A DNA stretch of 64,000 nt, taken from contig CBDBJL010000015.1 of NCBI GenBank assembly GCA_965206365.1, positions 1 through 64,000 on the forward strand, read 5' to 3'. The stretch comes from CBDBJL01 sp965206365. GTDB lineage: Bacteria > Pseudomonadota > Alphaproteobacteria > JABAAW01 > JAHZMA01. Both the position numbers and the translations under genes were made by a program. Within the stretch, counting starts at the first letter, position 1. Every line of letters begins with the position of its first letter. Shown one piece after another: positions 32,249-42,242 of this stretch. The notes below the pieces were generated by a model. It worked only from the letters and a program-made list of their open reading frames with translations. It was not told where the DNA came from and did no database searches.

Positions 32249-34288
32249 ATGGCAATGATTCAGGTTCGATCTTTCGTTAAAAATCAGTGGGTAATGCCGC
32301 AAAATGATGGCAATTTCATTGCAAGCCCAATCAATGGTAAGGTGATTGCTCATTGCAATAGTGGTAATTTAGATATGGCAAGCCTTGTTGATTATGCTCG
32401 AAATGTTGGCGGGAAGAATTTACGCAGGCATAGTTTTTATCAGCGCGCGATGATGCTGAAAGCCTTGGCGGGTTATCTCCATGAAAATCGCAAGGCTTTA
32501 TACCCGCTTTCATGGCAAACTGGGGCGACGCAAAAAGATAGTTTGGTTGATATTGATGGGGGCATTTCCACGTTATTTGTTTTCGCCTCTAAGGGGAGGC
32601 GCGAGCTTGCTGATTGCAAAATTTTAACCGATGGTGGGCTAGAGATGCTCTCGCGTTCGGGCAATTTTGTTGGGCAACATATTTGGGTACCACGCACCGG
32701 AGTTGCTGTGCATATTAATGCTTTTAATTTTCCAGTTTGGGGGATGTTGGAAAAATTTGCTCCAGCTTTTTTGGCGGGAATGCCGATCATTGTGAAGCCA
32801 GCTTCAAGCACTTGTTACCTTACCGAGCTTTGCGTAAAAATTATGTTGCAAAGTAAGATTTTGCCCGAAGGTGCTTTGCAATTAATTGCAGGCGGGGCAC
32901 AAAATTTACTAGATTATCTACAATCTCAAGATGTGGTTTCCTTTACAGGTTCAGCGGTAACAGGGAATCAATTACGAACTCATCAAGTGGTGATTGCCAA
33001 TTCAGTCCGTTTTATTGCCGAGCAAGATTCTTTGAATGCGGCAATTTTAGGACAAGATTCTGATCCTGAAAGCGCAGAATTTCAGCAAATGCTCCGTGAA
33101 ACTGTTCGAGAATTAACGGTGAAGGCAGGGCAAAAATGTACGGCAATGCGACGTTTATTGCTTCCAGAAACTTATTTTGCGGCTTTTAGCGATGCTTTGC
33201 AGGCAAAATTACGGCAGATTATTGTTGGTGATCCCCATGATAAAAACACCATGATGGGACCTTTGGTTAGTTATCAGCAAAAACAAGATATGCTACAAAT
33301 TATCACGCAACTAACCGGTGAGACAGAGAAAATCTTCGGGGGCGGTGAACTTGCTTTGAATGGCGATGATAGCGATGCAGAAAAAGGCGCGTTCATGGCA
33401 CCGATGTTACTCTATTGTGCTTTTCCTGATCAGGCAAAGCTAGTCCATGAAATCGAGGCTTTTGCCCCTGTGGCAACAATGATGCCGTATCGAGATCCGG
33501 GGCATGCGGCGCTTCTTGCCAATCGCGGGGGGGGATCATTGGTGGTATCGGTTTTTACAAAAAATGCAGATCTTGCACGCGAATTTGTGTTGGAATCGGC
33601 TTGTTATCATGGACGAATTTATTTTGCAAATGGCATCACTGGAAAAGAAGCTACTGGGCATGGCTCGCCTTTGCCACATTTGGTGCATGGCGGGCCGGGG
33701 CGCGCCGGGGGGGGCGAAGAGTTAGGGGGCTTGCGTGGGCTTCATCCTTATTTGCAGCGTACTGCGATTCAGGGAAATCCCGATTTAATCACTGCAATTG
33801 CCGAAAATTGGGTAGCGGGCAGTGAATATATTACCGAAGGCGCACATCCTTTTCGGTTGTATTTTGAAGATTTGCGCATTGGGAAAACCTATCTTTCCCC
33901 TAAGCGCGAAATTACCATGGCAGATATTGAAAAATTTGCTGATTTTACCGGTGATAAATTCTATGCGCATTTAGATGAGGTAGCAGCAAAAGCCAACCCA
34001 TTTTTTGAAGGGCGGGTTGCTCATGGGTACTTACTGCTTTCATTTGCTGCCGGATTATTTGTGGATCCTGAACCTGGCCCGGTGCTTGCAAATTATGGCA
34101 TTGATAATTTACGCTTCACCCAGCCAGTTTATCCGGGGGAATCCATTTGGGTTGCCTTAACCGTAAAAACGAAAGATAATCGTACGGATGAATATGGCGA
34201 GGTACGTTGGCACGTGGCGATGTTTAACGACAAACAAGAACAAGTAGCATCCTATGAGCTGTTGACGATGAATGCGAAAGCTGGGTAA
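32249..34288 (+). CDS. paaZ: PaaZ, oxepin-CoA hydrolase / 3-oxo-5,6-dehydrosuberyl-CoA semialdehyde dehydrogenase
   Basis: A 679-residue bifunctional enzyme. The aldehyde dehydrogenase part (to about 520) has INAFNFPVWGMLEKFAPAFLAG, the catalytic glutamate in RFIAEQDSLNAAILG near 253 and the cysteine in KAGQKCTAMRRLL near 292. The C-terminal MaoC-like hydratase part has DFTGDKFYAHLDEVAA and FFEGRVAHGYLL near residue 590. It opens the oxepin ring and oxidises the resulting aldehyde. It follows paaE by 36 bases. Its 3' end overlaps the antisense tail of the decayed methyltransferase. Confidence 0.96.
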   Translation: MAMIQVRSFVKNQWVMPQNDGNFIASPINGKVIAHCNSGNLDMASLVDYARNVGGKNLRRHSFYQRAMMLKALAGYLHENRKALYPLSWQTGATQKDSLVDIDGGISTLFVFASKGRRELADCKILTDGGLEMLSRSGNFVGQHIWVPRTGVAVHINAFNFPVWGMLEKFAPAFLAGMPIIVKPASSTCYLTELCVKIMLQSKILPEGALQLIAGGAQNLLDYLQSQDVVSFTGSAVTGNQLRTHQVVIANSVRFIAEQDSLNAAILGQDSDPESAEFQQMLRETVRELTVKAGQKCTAMRRLLLPETYFAAFSDALQAKLRQIIVGDPHDKNTMMGPLVSYQQKQDMLQIITQLTGETEKIFGGGELALNGDDSDAEKGAFMAPMLLYCAFPDQAKLVHEIEAFAPVATMMPYRDPGHAALLANRGGGSLVVSVFTKNADLAREFVLESACYHGRIYFANGITGKEATGHGSPLPHLVHGGPGRAGGGEELGGLRGLHPYLQRTAIQGNPDLITAIAENWVAGSEYITEGAHPFRLYFEDLRIGKTYLSPKREITMADIEKFADFTGDKFYAHLDEVAAKANPFFEGRVAHGYLLLSFAAGLFVDPEPGPVLANYGIDNLRFTQPVYPGESIWVALTVKTKDNRTDEYGEVRWHVAMFNDKQEQVASYELLTMNAKAG

Positions 34289-35021
34289 TTCATGCGGGGA
34301 ATGTGAAAAAAATAACGTTCTTCTAACAGTTCAAAAAGCGAAATTGTATTGTATTTAGACCGTTTATTCTTTTTCGGGTTTTCATTGAAAACTTCTTTCA
34401 ATGTTTCTAATCCATATGTTTCAATGATAGCTTGTTTAAAATTTTCAATAGAAGAAGCGAGAAGCATTCTTTCAATAATTCCTTCTGGTTTCTGCGTTGG
34501 TTGTTCTTGTCTATTTTGGTTGCAGTAATGGACGTGAGAAAACAGCCACATATCTCTCGGGTTAGCACCTCGCATATTGTTTTTAGTTCGGTAATATTTT
34601 TGTGGAACTCTAATTTCATCTAAGTTAAAAGTAAAAGAGGACGATTTATGAAACATGAGAATATCCTCATGACGAGGAGAAAACCCTTTTTTCTTTCCGA
34701 TACCTTGGGTATAGTGCCAACAGATCCAGTTGTCAAATTTGTAATTTAAGTCTCCTGAAAGAATATTATATAGATAAGAAATAAATTGGAATCCCATAAA
34801 GATATATATTGTTCCTGTTTTTTTTAAGTACACAGATCACATTCTGTTAGCCATAATTTTGAAAACTCTAAATAACTGTCAAAGCATTTTTGTTCACTTC
34901 CATTACCATAGTTTTTCCCTAAATTATAAGAAGGATCTGCAATAATTAAGTCAACGCTTTTGGCTTCCAAGCCTTTGAGCTTGTCTATCGCATCTCCTAA
35001 AATTACCGATAATTTATTCAT
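34252..35021 (-). pseudogene. Frameshifted, truncated DNA methyltransferase of a type II restriction-modification system
   Basis: The first 65 residues (from the ATG at 35019-35021) have the N-terminal beta-class organisation: VILGDAIDKLKGL and then DLIIADPSYNLGKNYG, a DPPY-like motif. The frame stops at 34824-34826, and the match resumes in another frame (YLKKTGTIYIFMG, WICWHYTQGIGKKKGFSPRHEDILMF, MWLFSHVHYCNQNRQ, then PTQKPEGIIERMLLASS). A one-base indel near 34825-34836 explains this. Directly after LLASS the expected DPF-x-GSGT cofactor-binding motif is missing, so a deletion is also likely. Restoring the frame would not restore activity. It lies between paaZ and a beta-oxidation gene. 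Confidence 0.8.
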
Positions 35022-35818
35022 CTTTTATCCATTGATTTTTTTTGGCGTATTCCAGCCAGCCTTCAAAACCTTTTTTAGATAAAATACATTTTTTATCTAA
35101 AAATTGACAAAACTTTCAAACTGTTCTTTCTTGTTGCGTTACGTAATGGATATCTCTGACCTGAAGCTGACCACTACCTAATGCCGGGTTATAGCTAATA
35201 TCTAAATTAGAAAGATATTTCAAATCATAAGTGTTAAAATTTATGGCTTCCATAACCCCCATCATCATATGAGTATCTTCATCTCGTTTGCTATAAACTT
35301 GATGTTTTAAGGATAAAATAACAAATATCAGATCTGGATTCTTAACATAGGCACTTCTAATTCTTGCAAAAGATGTAACATTAGGAGCTTTGCCACTATT
35401 TTTTATATCTTTGCTCGTAGCCTTTACATCAATATGTCCTGTTAAAGAAGTAAGATGTTTCTTCTTTCTTTTGATTTGAAATTGTAATATTATATCAGCA
35501 AGATTAAGCCTCGCTCCGGCCTCTACATTAATGAGGTGATAAACGTTATTTTTATCTTCTAATATTTCAGCAAAAATTTCATGTGCCCATGCTTCCAAAA
35601 AAGGACCAGCAATTTTATTAATGTTCTCCATGGGGATACCAAGTTTAAGATTGGTATTAACGATTATTTTATTTCGATCATTCTTAATGGCTGTTTCAAT
35701 AATTTTTTCTACTGAAGTAACAACATAGTCAGAACATGATTTATAATCCTCTGATTCCTTAGGAATCTTAAAGGTTATTTTCTGGTAACGTAATATCTAT
35801 TTCTTTTGTTTGGGGCAT
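35014..35818 (-). pseudogene. Disrupted type II restriction endonuclease partner
   Basis: The longest open segment is 35116-35631, with a PD-(D/E)xK-like core: ARLNLADIILQF and GHIDVKATSKD. Two lesions are visible. Upstream, a frame from ATG 35816-35818 (MPQTKEIDITLPENN) stops at 35768-35770, but a one-base shift at about 35771-35774 continues for 47 residues without a stop into the main segment. Downstream, an in-frame TGA at 35116-35118 is followed by 33 more codons (including KKGFEGWLEYAKKNQW) ending at 35014, overlapping the methyltransferase ATG as intact systems do. The restored length would be about 266 residues. Specificity cannot be read from the sequence. Confidence 0.7.
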
Positions 35819-35988
35819 GCTTTGTAATTTGTTAGGGATTTATTGACAATATTAACCGGTGATTACCAAATCAAAATTTGGGTAAACTTTATGTGTTTCT
35901 ATAATCTTAAATATAGAGTTGTTTTTTGGCTCTGTTAAGTAAATAATGTTTATATTTTATTTTATCGATGGTACGGGGAATTATTTTT

Positions 35989-38065
35989 CTAATTCAGATC
36001 GGCAAATTTCTTCCCAGCCTTGGTCAATTCGATCAACAAAGGTGCAATCTGCCAACTATCAGGGCTTTGCTTTTGTAATTTTTGCATAATTTGCACAATA
36101 TTTTCAAGCCCAACATGATCGGCATAATGCATAATGCCTCCGCGCCAACGCGCCAAACCATAACCATTAACCCATACAGTATCGATCACAAGCGGGCGGG
36201 CAGCGATTTTTTCGCCTAAAATATGGGCCCCTTCATTAACGATTGCAGCAAGTATGGTTTCGCTAATTTCTTCATTGCTAAATTTGCGCGCGGTGATGCC
36301 AGCCTCGGCGCGGCTTTTTGCAATAATTGCGGCAATTTCATTATCATTATGGGGAGTTTTATCGCCTGATTGATAATAATACCAACCTTTTCCTGATTTT
36401 TGACCAAAATATTCATTCTTACAGAGCTGATCGGCAATATCAACATAGCGTTGCTTTGCCGGGTGTGGCTGAGCTTTTCGATTTGCCCATGCAATTTGCA
36501 ATCCAGACAAATCTTGGCTTTTATAGGGCCCCAAACTCATGCCAAATTCTTCCATTGCGGTATCAATTTGCGCAGGAGAAGCCCCATCTTGTAAGATGTA
36601 ATCGGCTTGGCGTCGATAGGCTTTTAAGATTCGATTGCCGATAAAACCATCACAAACACCGGCAAGCACCGCCGTTTTTTTCAATTTTCGGGCAAGCTGA
36701 AAAGTTGCGGTAAGAGTTTTGGTTGTGGTTTTTTCTAGGCGGATAATTTCCAATAATTTCATAATATGGGCGGGGTTAAAAAAATGTAATCCTAGGCAAC
36801 GTTCTTGGTTGGAGATATTTTGAAAAATTTTTTCCGGGTTAAGATAGGAAGAATTCGTTGCAAAAATTGTGGTTTCTGGCATAATTTTATCGAGATCAGC
36901 AAAAATTTCTTGTTTTACCGTTAAATCTTCAAAAGCGGCTTCAATAATTAACTCTGATTGGGATGCGATACGATAATCGGTATCTAGCGTTAATTTTTGT
37001 AAAGTTGTGGATGCGCTTGGCAATTTGCCACGTCTTTCGGCACCCATAATCAGGCTTTCAATACGGGCTTTGCCGGCTTGTAATCCAAAAGAATCGCGTT
37101 CAAGCAAAATCACGGGGTAACCTGCCATTAACAGACTGGCAATAATTCCAGATCCCATTAAACCACCACCAACAACGCTAATCTCCTTAATTGGTTCAGT
37201 TTTGATACCGTGAATCAAAGTGGGGTTTGCGGCAGCACGCTCAGCGGTAAAAATATAGCGTAAAGCTTTTGATGCTGGTGATTGCCTGAGTGCGAGATGC
37301 ACTTCGCGTTCATCAGTTAAGGCTTGATTTACCGGCATTATCATTGCATTTTCAATAGATTTAAGGGCAATTTTTAGGGCTGGCGGATTGCTAGGCAGTT
37401 TGCTGTAACGATTGGCAAAGAAATTCTTCTGCATGGGGTGATGCGGATTGCGTTTTGAAAGTGCAATCGGTGGTTGCCTTTGTTGTTTTAAGGTTGCGTT
37501 CATAAATTGGCAACTTGCATCCAACACAGATTCGGCATCTCTGCCCGAGCAGAGCGCATCGATGAGCCCAATTTTTTTTTGCTTGGTTGGCGGATATCGG
37601 TTTGCCTCCGGTAATGATTTCAACGGCAGTTTCACAGGCAATTAAGCGTGGCAAACGTACGGTTCCACCGGCACCCGGAATTACGCCCAAATTAACTTCA
37701 GGGAACCCAAATTGCGCAAATTGGCTTGCCAAGCGGTAATGGCATCCAAGCGCAATTTCTAAGCCACCGCCTAAAATATGCCCATGTAGGGCCGCGATAA
37801 TTGGAGCTGGAAAGGCTTCTAATTGGTGAATGAGATCAGGAAGATGAGGGGGTTGGGGTGGGGCATCAAATTCGGTAATATCGCCACCAGCAACAAAAGT
37901 GCGCCCGTTCGCGCACAGAATTACATAGTCCAAAGCGATTGTTTCTAGGCTTTGTAAGCAGTGATGTAATTCTTGGCGTACCTGGTTGGAAGTGGCATTT
38001 ACCGGTGGATTATCAATGGTGATAATGGCAATATTTTCTTGTAATTTGGAAGTGACTTTTGGCAA
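35989..38065 (-). pseudogene. Crotonase / 3-hydroxyacyl-CoA dehydrogenase fusion split by a frameshift in an A9 run
   Basis: From 38065 a frame encodes a crotonase domain (ILGGGLEIALGCHYR, FGFPEVNLGVIPGAGGTVRLPRL) up to ISANQAKK. Then it runs out of homology. A second frame continues exactly there with KKIGLIDAL, and goes on to the NAD domain (VVGGGLMGSGIIASLLMAGY), HADH motif GLHFFNPAHIMKLLEII and C-terminal domains to 35989. The switch lies in a run of nine A on the coding strand (T at 37572-37580). Eight A would give a normal 691-residue protein. It would serve the PaaF/PaaH steps (dehydroadipyl-CoA to 3-oxoadipyl-CoA). Slippage on A9 or a sequencing error could mean that it is functional. 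Confidence 0.75.
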
Positions 38066-38185
38066 ATTTCACACCTTAATTTTACGAATTAGAAACTAAA
38101 AGCGAACAAAAATGATTTTATCAACCTTTTATCAAAATATTCATGAAAGGAGTATTGACCATAAATGAATTTTGTGCAAGTGTAA

Positions 38186-38223
38186 ATGTTACAAGTTTTT
38201 TATTTATTTATTATACTGTAACA
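38186..38223 (+). promoter_or_regulatory. Candidate paaG-operon promoter with ATGTTACAA operator-like site
   Basis: ATGTTACAA at 38186-38194 repeats the nonamer found before paaA. An inverted copy TGTAACA is at 38217-38223, giving arms TGTTACA/TGTAACA. A -10-like TATACT is at 38212-38217, 17 bases from TTACAA (38189-38194), which would then occupy the -35 position. The site would fit PaaX, encoded in the operon that follows, or another regulator of the pathway. The remainder of this divergent gap (38066-38287) shows a TTGACC at 38155 but no other feature. Confidence 0.45.
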
Positions 38224-38287
38224 ATATCTGGTTCTTTACCAGTGATGTTGGCATGATTAGTTGCAAGATGTATTGAGAGTTTTTACG

Positions 38288-39112
38288 ATGGATGATGTTG
38301 TTGTTCAAGAAAATTATCCTAATTTTATCATTTTACGATTAAATCGCCCTAAGCAATTAAATGCTTTTAATCAGGCTCAGCACCATACGCTTTATCGTGC
38401 ATTAGAAGTGGTAGCTGGCGATGATACGGTGCGAGCGATTATCCTTACAGGCACAGGGCGCGGATTTTGTGCTGGGCAGGATTTGGGAGATCGGGATCCA
38501 AGCAAACGTAGAGATCAGCTAGACTTAGGCGAGACTTTGGAAAAATTTTACAATCCGTTGATTCGCTTAATTCGGAATATGCCCAAGCCAATTATTTGTG
38601 CAGTTAATGGTGTTGCTGCCGGGGCTGGGGCGAATATTGCATTTGCGTGTGATTTTGTTTTGTCTGCGAAATCAGCACGGTTTATTCAATCTTTTGTGAA
38701 ATTAGGTTTAGTGCCTGATGCTGGGGGGAGTTACCATTTAACCCATATGTTAGGTGAGGCCCGCGCGAAAGCTTTGACGATGTTGGGAACCCCTTTAACT
38801 GCCAAGCAAGCGGAGGCTTGGGGGTTGATTTATCGCGTTATTCCCGATGCAGATCTGATAAAAGAGGCAAAATTACTGGCACAACAATTGGTAGTGGCAC
38901 CCACTTATGGTATTGGATTAACGAAATTGGCAATTCATGCGGCATGGGAGAATAATTTAGAACAACAGCTGAATTTAGAGCGCGATTATCAGCGTATGGC
39001 AGGGTTTAGTCCAGATTATGATGAGGGGGTTGCAGCGTTTTTAGAAAAACGAGTGGCTGATTTCACTGGAAAGCCGCCTGAGGGATTAGGCGACGAAATA
39101 AAAGAGGTGTGA
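38288..39112 (+). CDS. paaG: PaaG, ring-1,2-epoxyphenylacetyl-CoA isomerase
   Basis: About 274 residues, a crotonase-fold isomerase that turns the 1,2-epoxide into oxepin-CoA. GTGRGFCAGQDLGDRDPS near 60 and NGVAAGAGANIAFACDFV near 110 are close to E. coli PaaG, as is FVKLGLVPDAGGSYHL with the conserved Asp. The C-terminal NLERDYQRMAGFSPDYDEGVAAFLEKR matches too. The frame is open from a TTG at 38261; the ATG at 38288 gives the normal N-terminus. It starts the paaG-paaI-paaK-paaX operon. Confidence 0.94.
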   Translation: MDDVVVQENYPNFIILRLNRPKQLNAFNQAQHHTLYRALEVVAGDDTVRAIILTGTGRGFCAGQDLGDRDPSKRRDQLDLGETLEKFYNPLIRLIRNMPKPIICAVNGVAAGAGANIAFACDFVLSAKSARFIQSFVKLGLVPDAGGSYHLTHMLGEARAKALTMLGTPLTAKQAEAWGLIYRVIPDADLIKEAKLLAQQLVVAPTYGIGLTKLAIHAAWENNLEQQLNLERDYQRMAGFSPDYDEGVAAFLEKRVADFTGKPPEGLGDEIKEV

Positions 39113-39120
39113 GATTGCAT

Positions 39121-39555
39121 ATGGAAGATTTAGAAAAAGATCGAATTGCCAAAGCTTGCGTTGATGCGATGTTGAAAGGTGACAAGGCCTCGCTGGGTTT
39201 GGGTATGGAAATTGTGCAAATACAGTTTTGTTATGCGCGCCTTACGATGGTTGTTCGCCCTGATATGGTGAATGGGCATAAAATTTGCCATGGTGGGTTT
39301 ATTTTTACCCTTGCAGATAGTAGTTTTGCGTTTGTCTGTAATGGTCATAATCAAATTGCGGTGGGGCAACATTGCAGCATTAGTTATTTAAACCCGGCTT
39401 ATGAGGGCGATATTCTTACCGCAATTGCACAAGAAATTTACCGAAAAGGGCGTTCGGGCATTACTGATGTTGCTATTTATAATCAAAAACAAGAAATTAT
39501 TGCTCAGTTTCGTGGCAATTCTCGTACCCTGAAGGGGACACTTATCCCAGAATAA
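39121..39555 (+). CDS. paaI: PaaI, hotdog-fold phenylacetate-pathway thioesterase
   Basis: About 144 residues of the PaaI family. The core HKICHGGFIFTLADSSFAFVCNGHN with the catalytic-region HGG-x-I/F-x-x-x-A-D is present, followed by SISYLNPAYEGDILTAIAQEIYRKGRSGITDVAIYNQ. It is thought to rescue CoA from dead-end CoA esters. The start is ambiguous: GTG 39109 overlaps the paaG stop, TTG 39115 is best spaced from GAGGTG, and ATG 39121 is chosen here. Confidence 0.93.
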   Translation: MEDLEKDRIAKACVDAMLKGDKASLGLGMEIVQIQFCYARLTMVVRPDMVNGHKICHGGFIFTLADSSFAFVCNGHNQIAVGQHCSISYLNPAYEGDILTAIAQEIYRKGRSGITDVAIYNQKQEIIAQFRGNSRTLKGTLIPE

Positions 39556-39569
39556 GAAAGGAAAATATA

Positions 39570-40874
39570 ATGTTACAAGATCTAACTCCAGAAAAATCTA
39601 TTTTAGATCCGATTGAAATTGCTTCGCGCGATGAAATTATGGCACTGCAATTGCAGCGAATGAAAAAATCACTGGCTCATGCCTATCAAAATACTGGCTT
39701 TTATCGGGAAGCTTTTGATAATATTGGGGTACATCCTGATGATTTGCGAGAATTAGCGGATTTAAAAATTTTTCCTTTCACTTATAAAAAAGATTTGCGC
39801 GATCATTATCCATTTAAGATGTTTGCTGTGCCGATGGATAAGATTATACGCATTCATGCTTCATCGGGAACAACGGGTAAGCCAACCGTGGTTGGTTATA
39901 CTGCGGATGATATTCAAGTTTGGACAGATGTGGTGGCACGATCGATTCGAGCTTCGGGTGGACGTTCAGGAGATCGGGTCCATGTGGCTTATGGTTATGG
40001 TTTGTTTACCGGTGGCTTGGGGGCGCATTATGGTGCCGAAAAACTTGGTTGTACCGTGATTCCAGTTTCGGGAGGGATGACTGCGCGACAAGTGAGCCTA
40101 ATTAACGATTTCAGACCCGATATTATTATGGTAACGCCTTCTTATATGTTGTCAATTTTAGATGAAATGCGAGCTCAGAATATAGATCCACAACAAACCT
40201 CATTGAAAGTAGGTATTTTTGGAGCTGAGCCTTGGACTCATGTTATGCGCCGTGAGATGGAGGAATCTCTTAATATGCATGCGGTGGATATTTATGGGCT
40301 CTCAGAAGTGATCGGGCCGGGGGTTGCAAATGAATGTGTTGAAAGTAAAGATGGGCTTTATATTTGGGAAGATCATTTTTATCCTGAAATTATCAATAGT
40401 CAGACGGGTGAAGTTCTGCCTGATGGTTGTGAGGGTGAATTAGTATTTACCAGTCTTACGAAACAGGCAATGCCGATCATTCGCTATCGTACCGGGGATA
40501 TTACCTGTTTGTTGCCTGGTACAGCACGCAGTATGCGGCGTATGGAAAAAATTGTTGGGCGTAATGATGATATGATTATTTTGCGCGGGGTAAATTTATT
40601 CCCAAGTCAAATTGAAGAACAAATCTTAAAAACTGATAAATTAGCACCGCATTATCAACTTTATTTGACAAAAGAAGCGAGAATGGATAGTTTGACCGTG
40701 ATAGTGGAAACTATGGTTGGGGCAAGTGAGGAATCGGTGCGGATGGAATTGGGTAAAAAATTACAAAAAGCCATTAAAGAAAATGTAGGTGTAACAGTTG
40801 CTGTAGATGTTGTTGTGCCGAAGACGATTGAACGCTCGCAGGGTAAGGCTGTACGTCTTGTTGATAATAGATGA
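39570..40874 (+). CDS. paaK: PaaK, phenylacetate-CoA ligase
   Basis: A 434-residue AMP-forming ligase, the entry enzyme of the pathway. The ATP-binding P-loop is IHASSGTTGKPTVVGYT near 93, followed by YGYGLFTGGLGAHYGAEKLG and YGLSEVIGPGVANEC near 240. IIRYRTGDIT and RMEKIVGRNDDMIILRGVNLFPSQIEEQIL near 325 form the hinge to the C-terminal domain. Length and order match PaaK. It overlaps the paaX gene by four bases (ATGA). Confidence 0.97.
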   Translation: MLQDLTPEKSILDPIEIASRDEIMALQLQRMKKSLAHAYQNTGFYREAFDNIGVHPDDLRELADLKIFPFTYKKDLRDHYPFKMFAVPMDKIIRIHASSGTTGKPTVVGYTADDIQVWTDVVARSIRASGGRSGDRVHVAYGYGLFTGGLGAHYGAEKLGCTVIPVSGGMTARQVSLINDFRPDIIMVTPSYMLSILDEMRAQNIDPQQTSLKVGIFGAEPWTHVMRREMEESLNMHAVDIYGLSEVIGPGVANECVESKDGLYIWEDHFYPEIINSQTGEVLPDGCEGELVFTSLTKQAMPIIRYRTGDITCLLPGTARSMRRMEKIVGRNDDMIILRGVNLFPSQIEEQILKTDKLAPHYQLYLTKEARMDSLTVIVETMVGASEESVRMELGKKLQKAIKENVGVTVAVDVVVPKTIERSQGKAVRLVDNR

Positions 40875-41758
40875 TAACGATGATGACTTCGCATGATGCG
40901 ATTAATGAAATTATTAAAAAACTACATTTAGAAAATCAGCGCCCTAAGGTTTGGTCGATTGTGGTAACCATTTATGGTGATGTTGTGTTGCCTCATGGTG
41001 GGGGAATTTCTTTGATGGTATTGAACAAAATTATGCAACGGATGCAAATTGGTTCCGGGGCGTTGCGCACTGCGATGTCGCGACTTAGCAGTAGTGGTTG
41101 GTTGCAACGCTCGCGTGATGGTAGAGCTAGCCTATATTCGCCCACAAAAGAGGCATTAGAAATAACGTGGGTGGCAAGTAAAAGAATTTATGCAAATTTG
41201 TCCAATGATGAATGGACAGGCAATTGGCAATTGGCATTTTTGGAGCGCAATGATAAAAATGCTCAGACCATTACGCAGTTACAATCATACGGTTTTATTA
41301 CGATTTCAGGAACAATTTATGCTCGTTTTGCAAGTAAGCAACAAGTTGTACCAGAAATTACGGATAATAAGGTAATTTGGTTTCTCGCTGAGAATCAGGA
41401 TCAGGCTTCGAAGCAAAAAATGTTGGAGATTATTCAGAAAAATGATCGGGCAACGCAACTTTATGCTAAGTTAATAAAACGATTTCAGCCTTTGCTTTCA
41501 TCTTTAGACCCATCTGCTGAATTGGATCCGTTAGATGCTTTGGTGGCGCGGATTTTGCTGATTCATTATTGGCGGCGGGCGATTTTGCTAGATAAGAATG
41601 ATAATGTAATCAATGAATTTAAGCGTCAAGCTTACTTTCTTACGAAAGAGCTTTATGGCAAATTATTGCTTCCCAGTGAGGCTTGGTTGCAAAATTATGC
41701 GAACATAAAACAGGATGTGAATACCAAAAAATATGGTAATTTAGAGCAAAGATTTTAG
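40871..41758 (+). CDS. paaX: PaaX-family phenylacetyl-CoA-responsive repressor
   Basis: 295 residues. The N-terminal winged helix has RPKVWSIVVTIYGDVVLPHGGGISL near 25 and GSGALRTAMSRLSSSGWLQRSRDGRASLYSPT near 58, the PaaX hallmark. The C-terminal domain has ALVARILLIHYWRRAILLD near 228, as in the family. PaaX represses paa operons until phenylacetyl-CoA binds. Being in the operon it would also control itself. Candidate sites are the ATGTTACAA motifs at 28353 and 38186. Confidence 0.93.
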   Translation: MITMMTSHDAINEIIKKLHLENQRPKVWSIVVTIYGDVVLPHGGGISLMVLNKIMQRMQIGSGALRTAMSRLSSSGWLQRSRDGRASLYSPTKEALEITWVASKRIYANLSNDEWTGNWQLAFLERNDKNAQTITQLQSYGFITISGTIYARFASKQQVVPEITDNKVIWFLAENQDQASKQKMLEIIQKNDRATQLYAKLIKRFQPLLSSLDPSAELDPLDALVARILLIHYWRRAILLDKNDNVINEFKRQAYFLTKELYGKLLLPSEAWLQNYANIKQDVNTKKYGNLEQRF

Positions 41759-41785
41759 AAATTGTGAAATGAGAAGAGAAAAAAC

Positions 41786-42223
41786 ATGGTTACAAATATT
41801 TTTGACATCTCACAAATGCAAGAATTATTGTGTGATATTTATGCTCCGTGGGTGCAAGAATTAAAGATTATTCCGATAGCTCCTATTCAGGAGGGGTTTG
41901 ATTTTTTATTGCCTAAAAACTCTAAAATTGTGCGTGATGGTGATGTTATTTGTGGGCAAGCCATTGCTTCGGTGGCAGATTCAGTAGGGGTTTTAAGTCT
42001 CTCGCATATGCAGGGTCGGTTTCGTTCAATGACAACGGTTGATCTCAATCTCCATTTTTTGCACCCATTATTTTTGGGAAATGTTCAAGTTAGAGTCAAA
42101 AATCTTAAAAATGGCAAACGGCTTGCCACGGTGTTGGTAGAATTTAGGGGTGAGTATCAAGAAAAGATTTCGGTGAGCGGTATTTGCACCTACGCCTATT
42201 TAGATGATGAGGTACGCGGATAG
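41786..42223 (+). CDS. Hotdog-fold thioesterase-like protein (PaaI superfamily)
   Basis: 145 residues, single hotdog domain. VICGQAIASVADSVGVLSLSHM near 52 takes the place of HGG-x-x-x-x-x-A-D, and MTTVDLNLHFLHPLFLGNVQVRVKNLKNGKRLATVLVEF follows in the hotdog pattern. The usual HGG is GQA here, so the catalytic set differs from PaaI. It follows paaX by 27 bases and is probably the last gene of that operon. Substrate unknown; an acyl-CoA of the phenylacetate pathway is the natural guess. Confidence 0.75.
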   Translation: MVTNIFDISQMQELLCDIYAPWVQELKIIPIAPIQEGFDFLLPKNSKIVRDGDVICGQAIASVADSVGVLSLSHMQGRFRSMTTVDLNLHFLHPLFLGNVQVRVKNLKNGKRLATVLVEFRGEYQEKISVSGICTYAYLDDEVRG

Positions 42224-42242
42224 CAGATATTTCTGGATGTTT

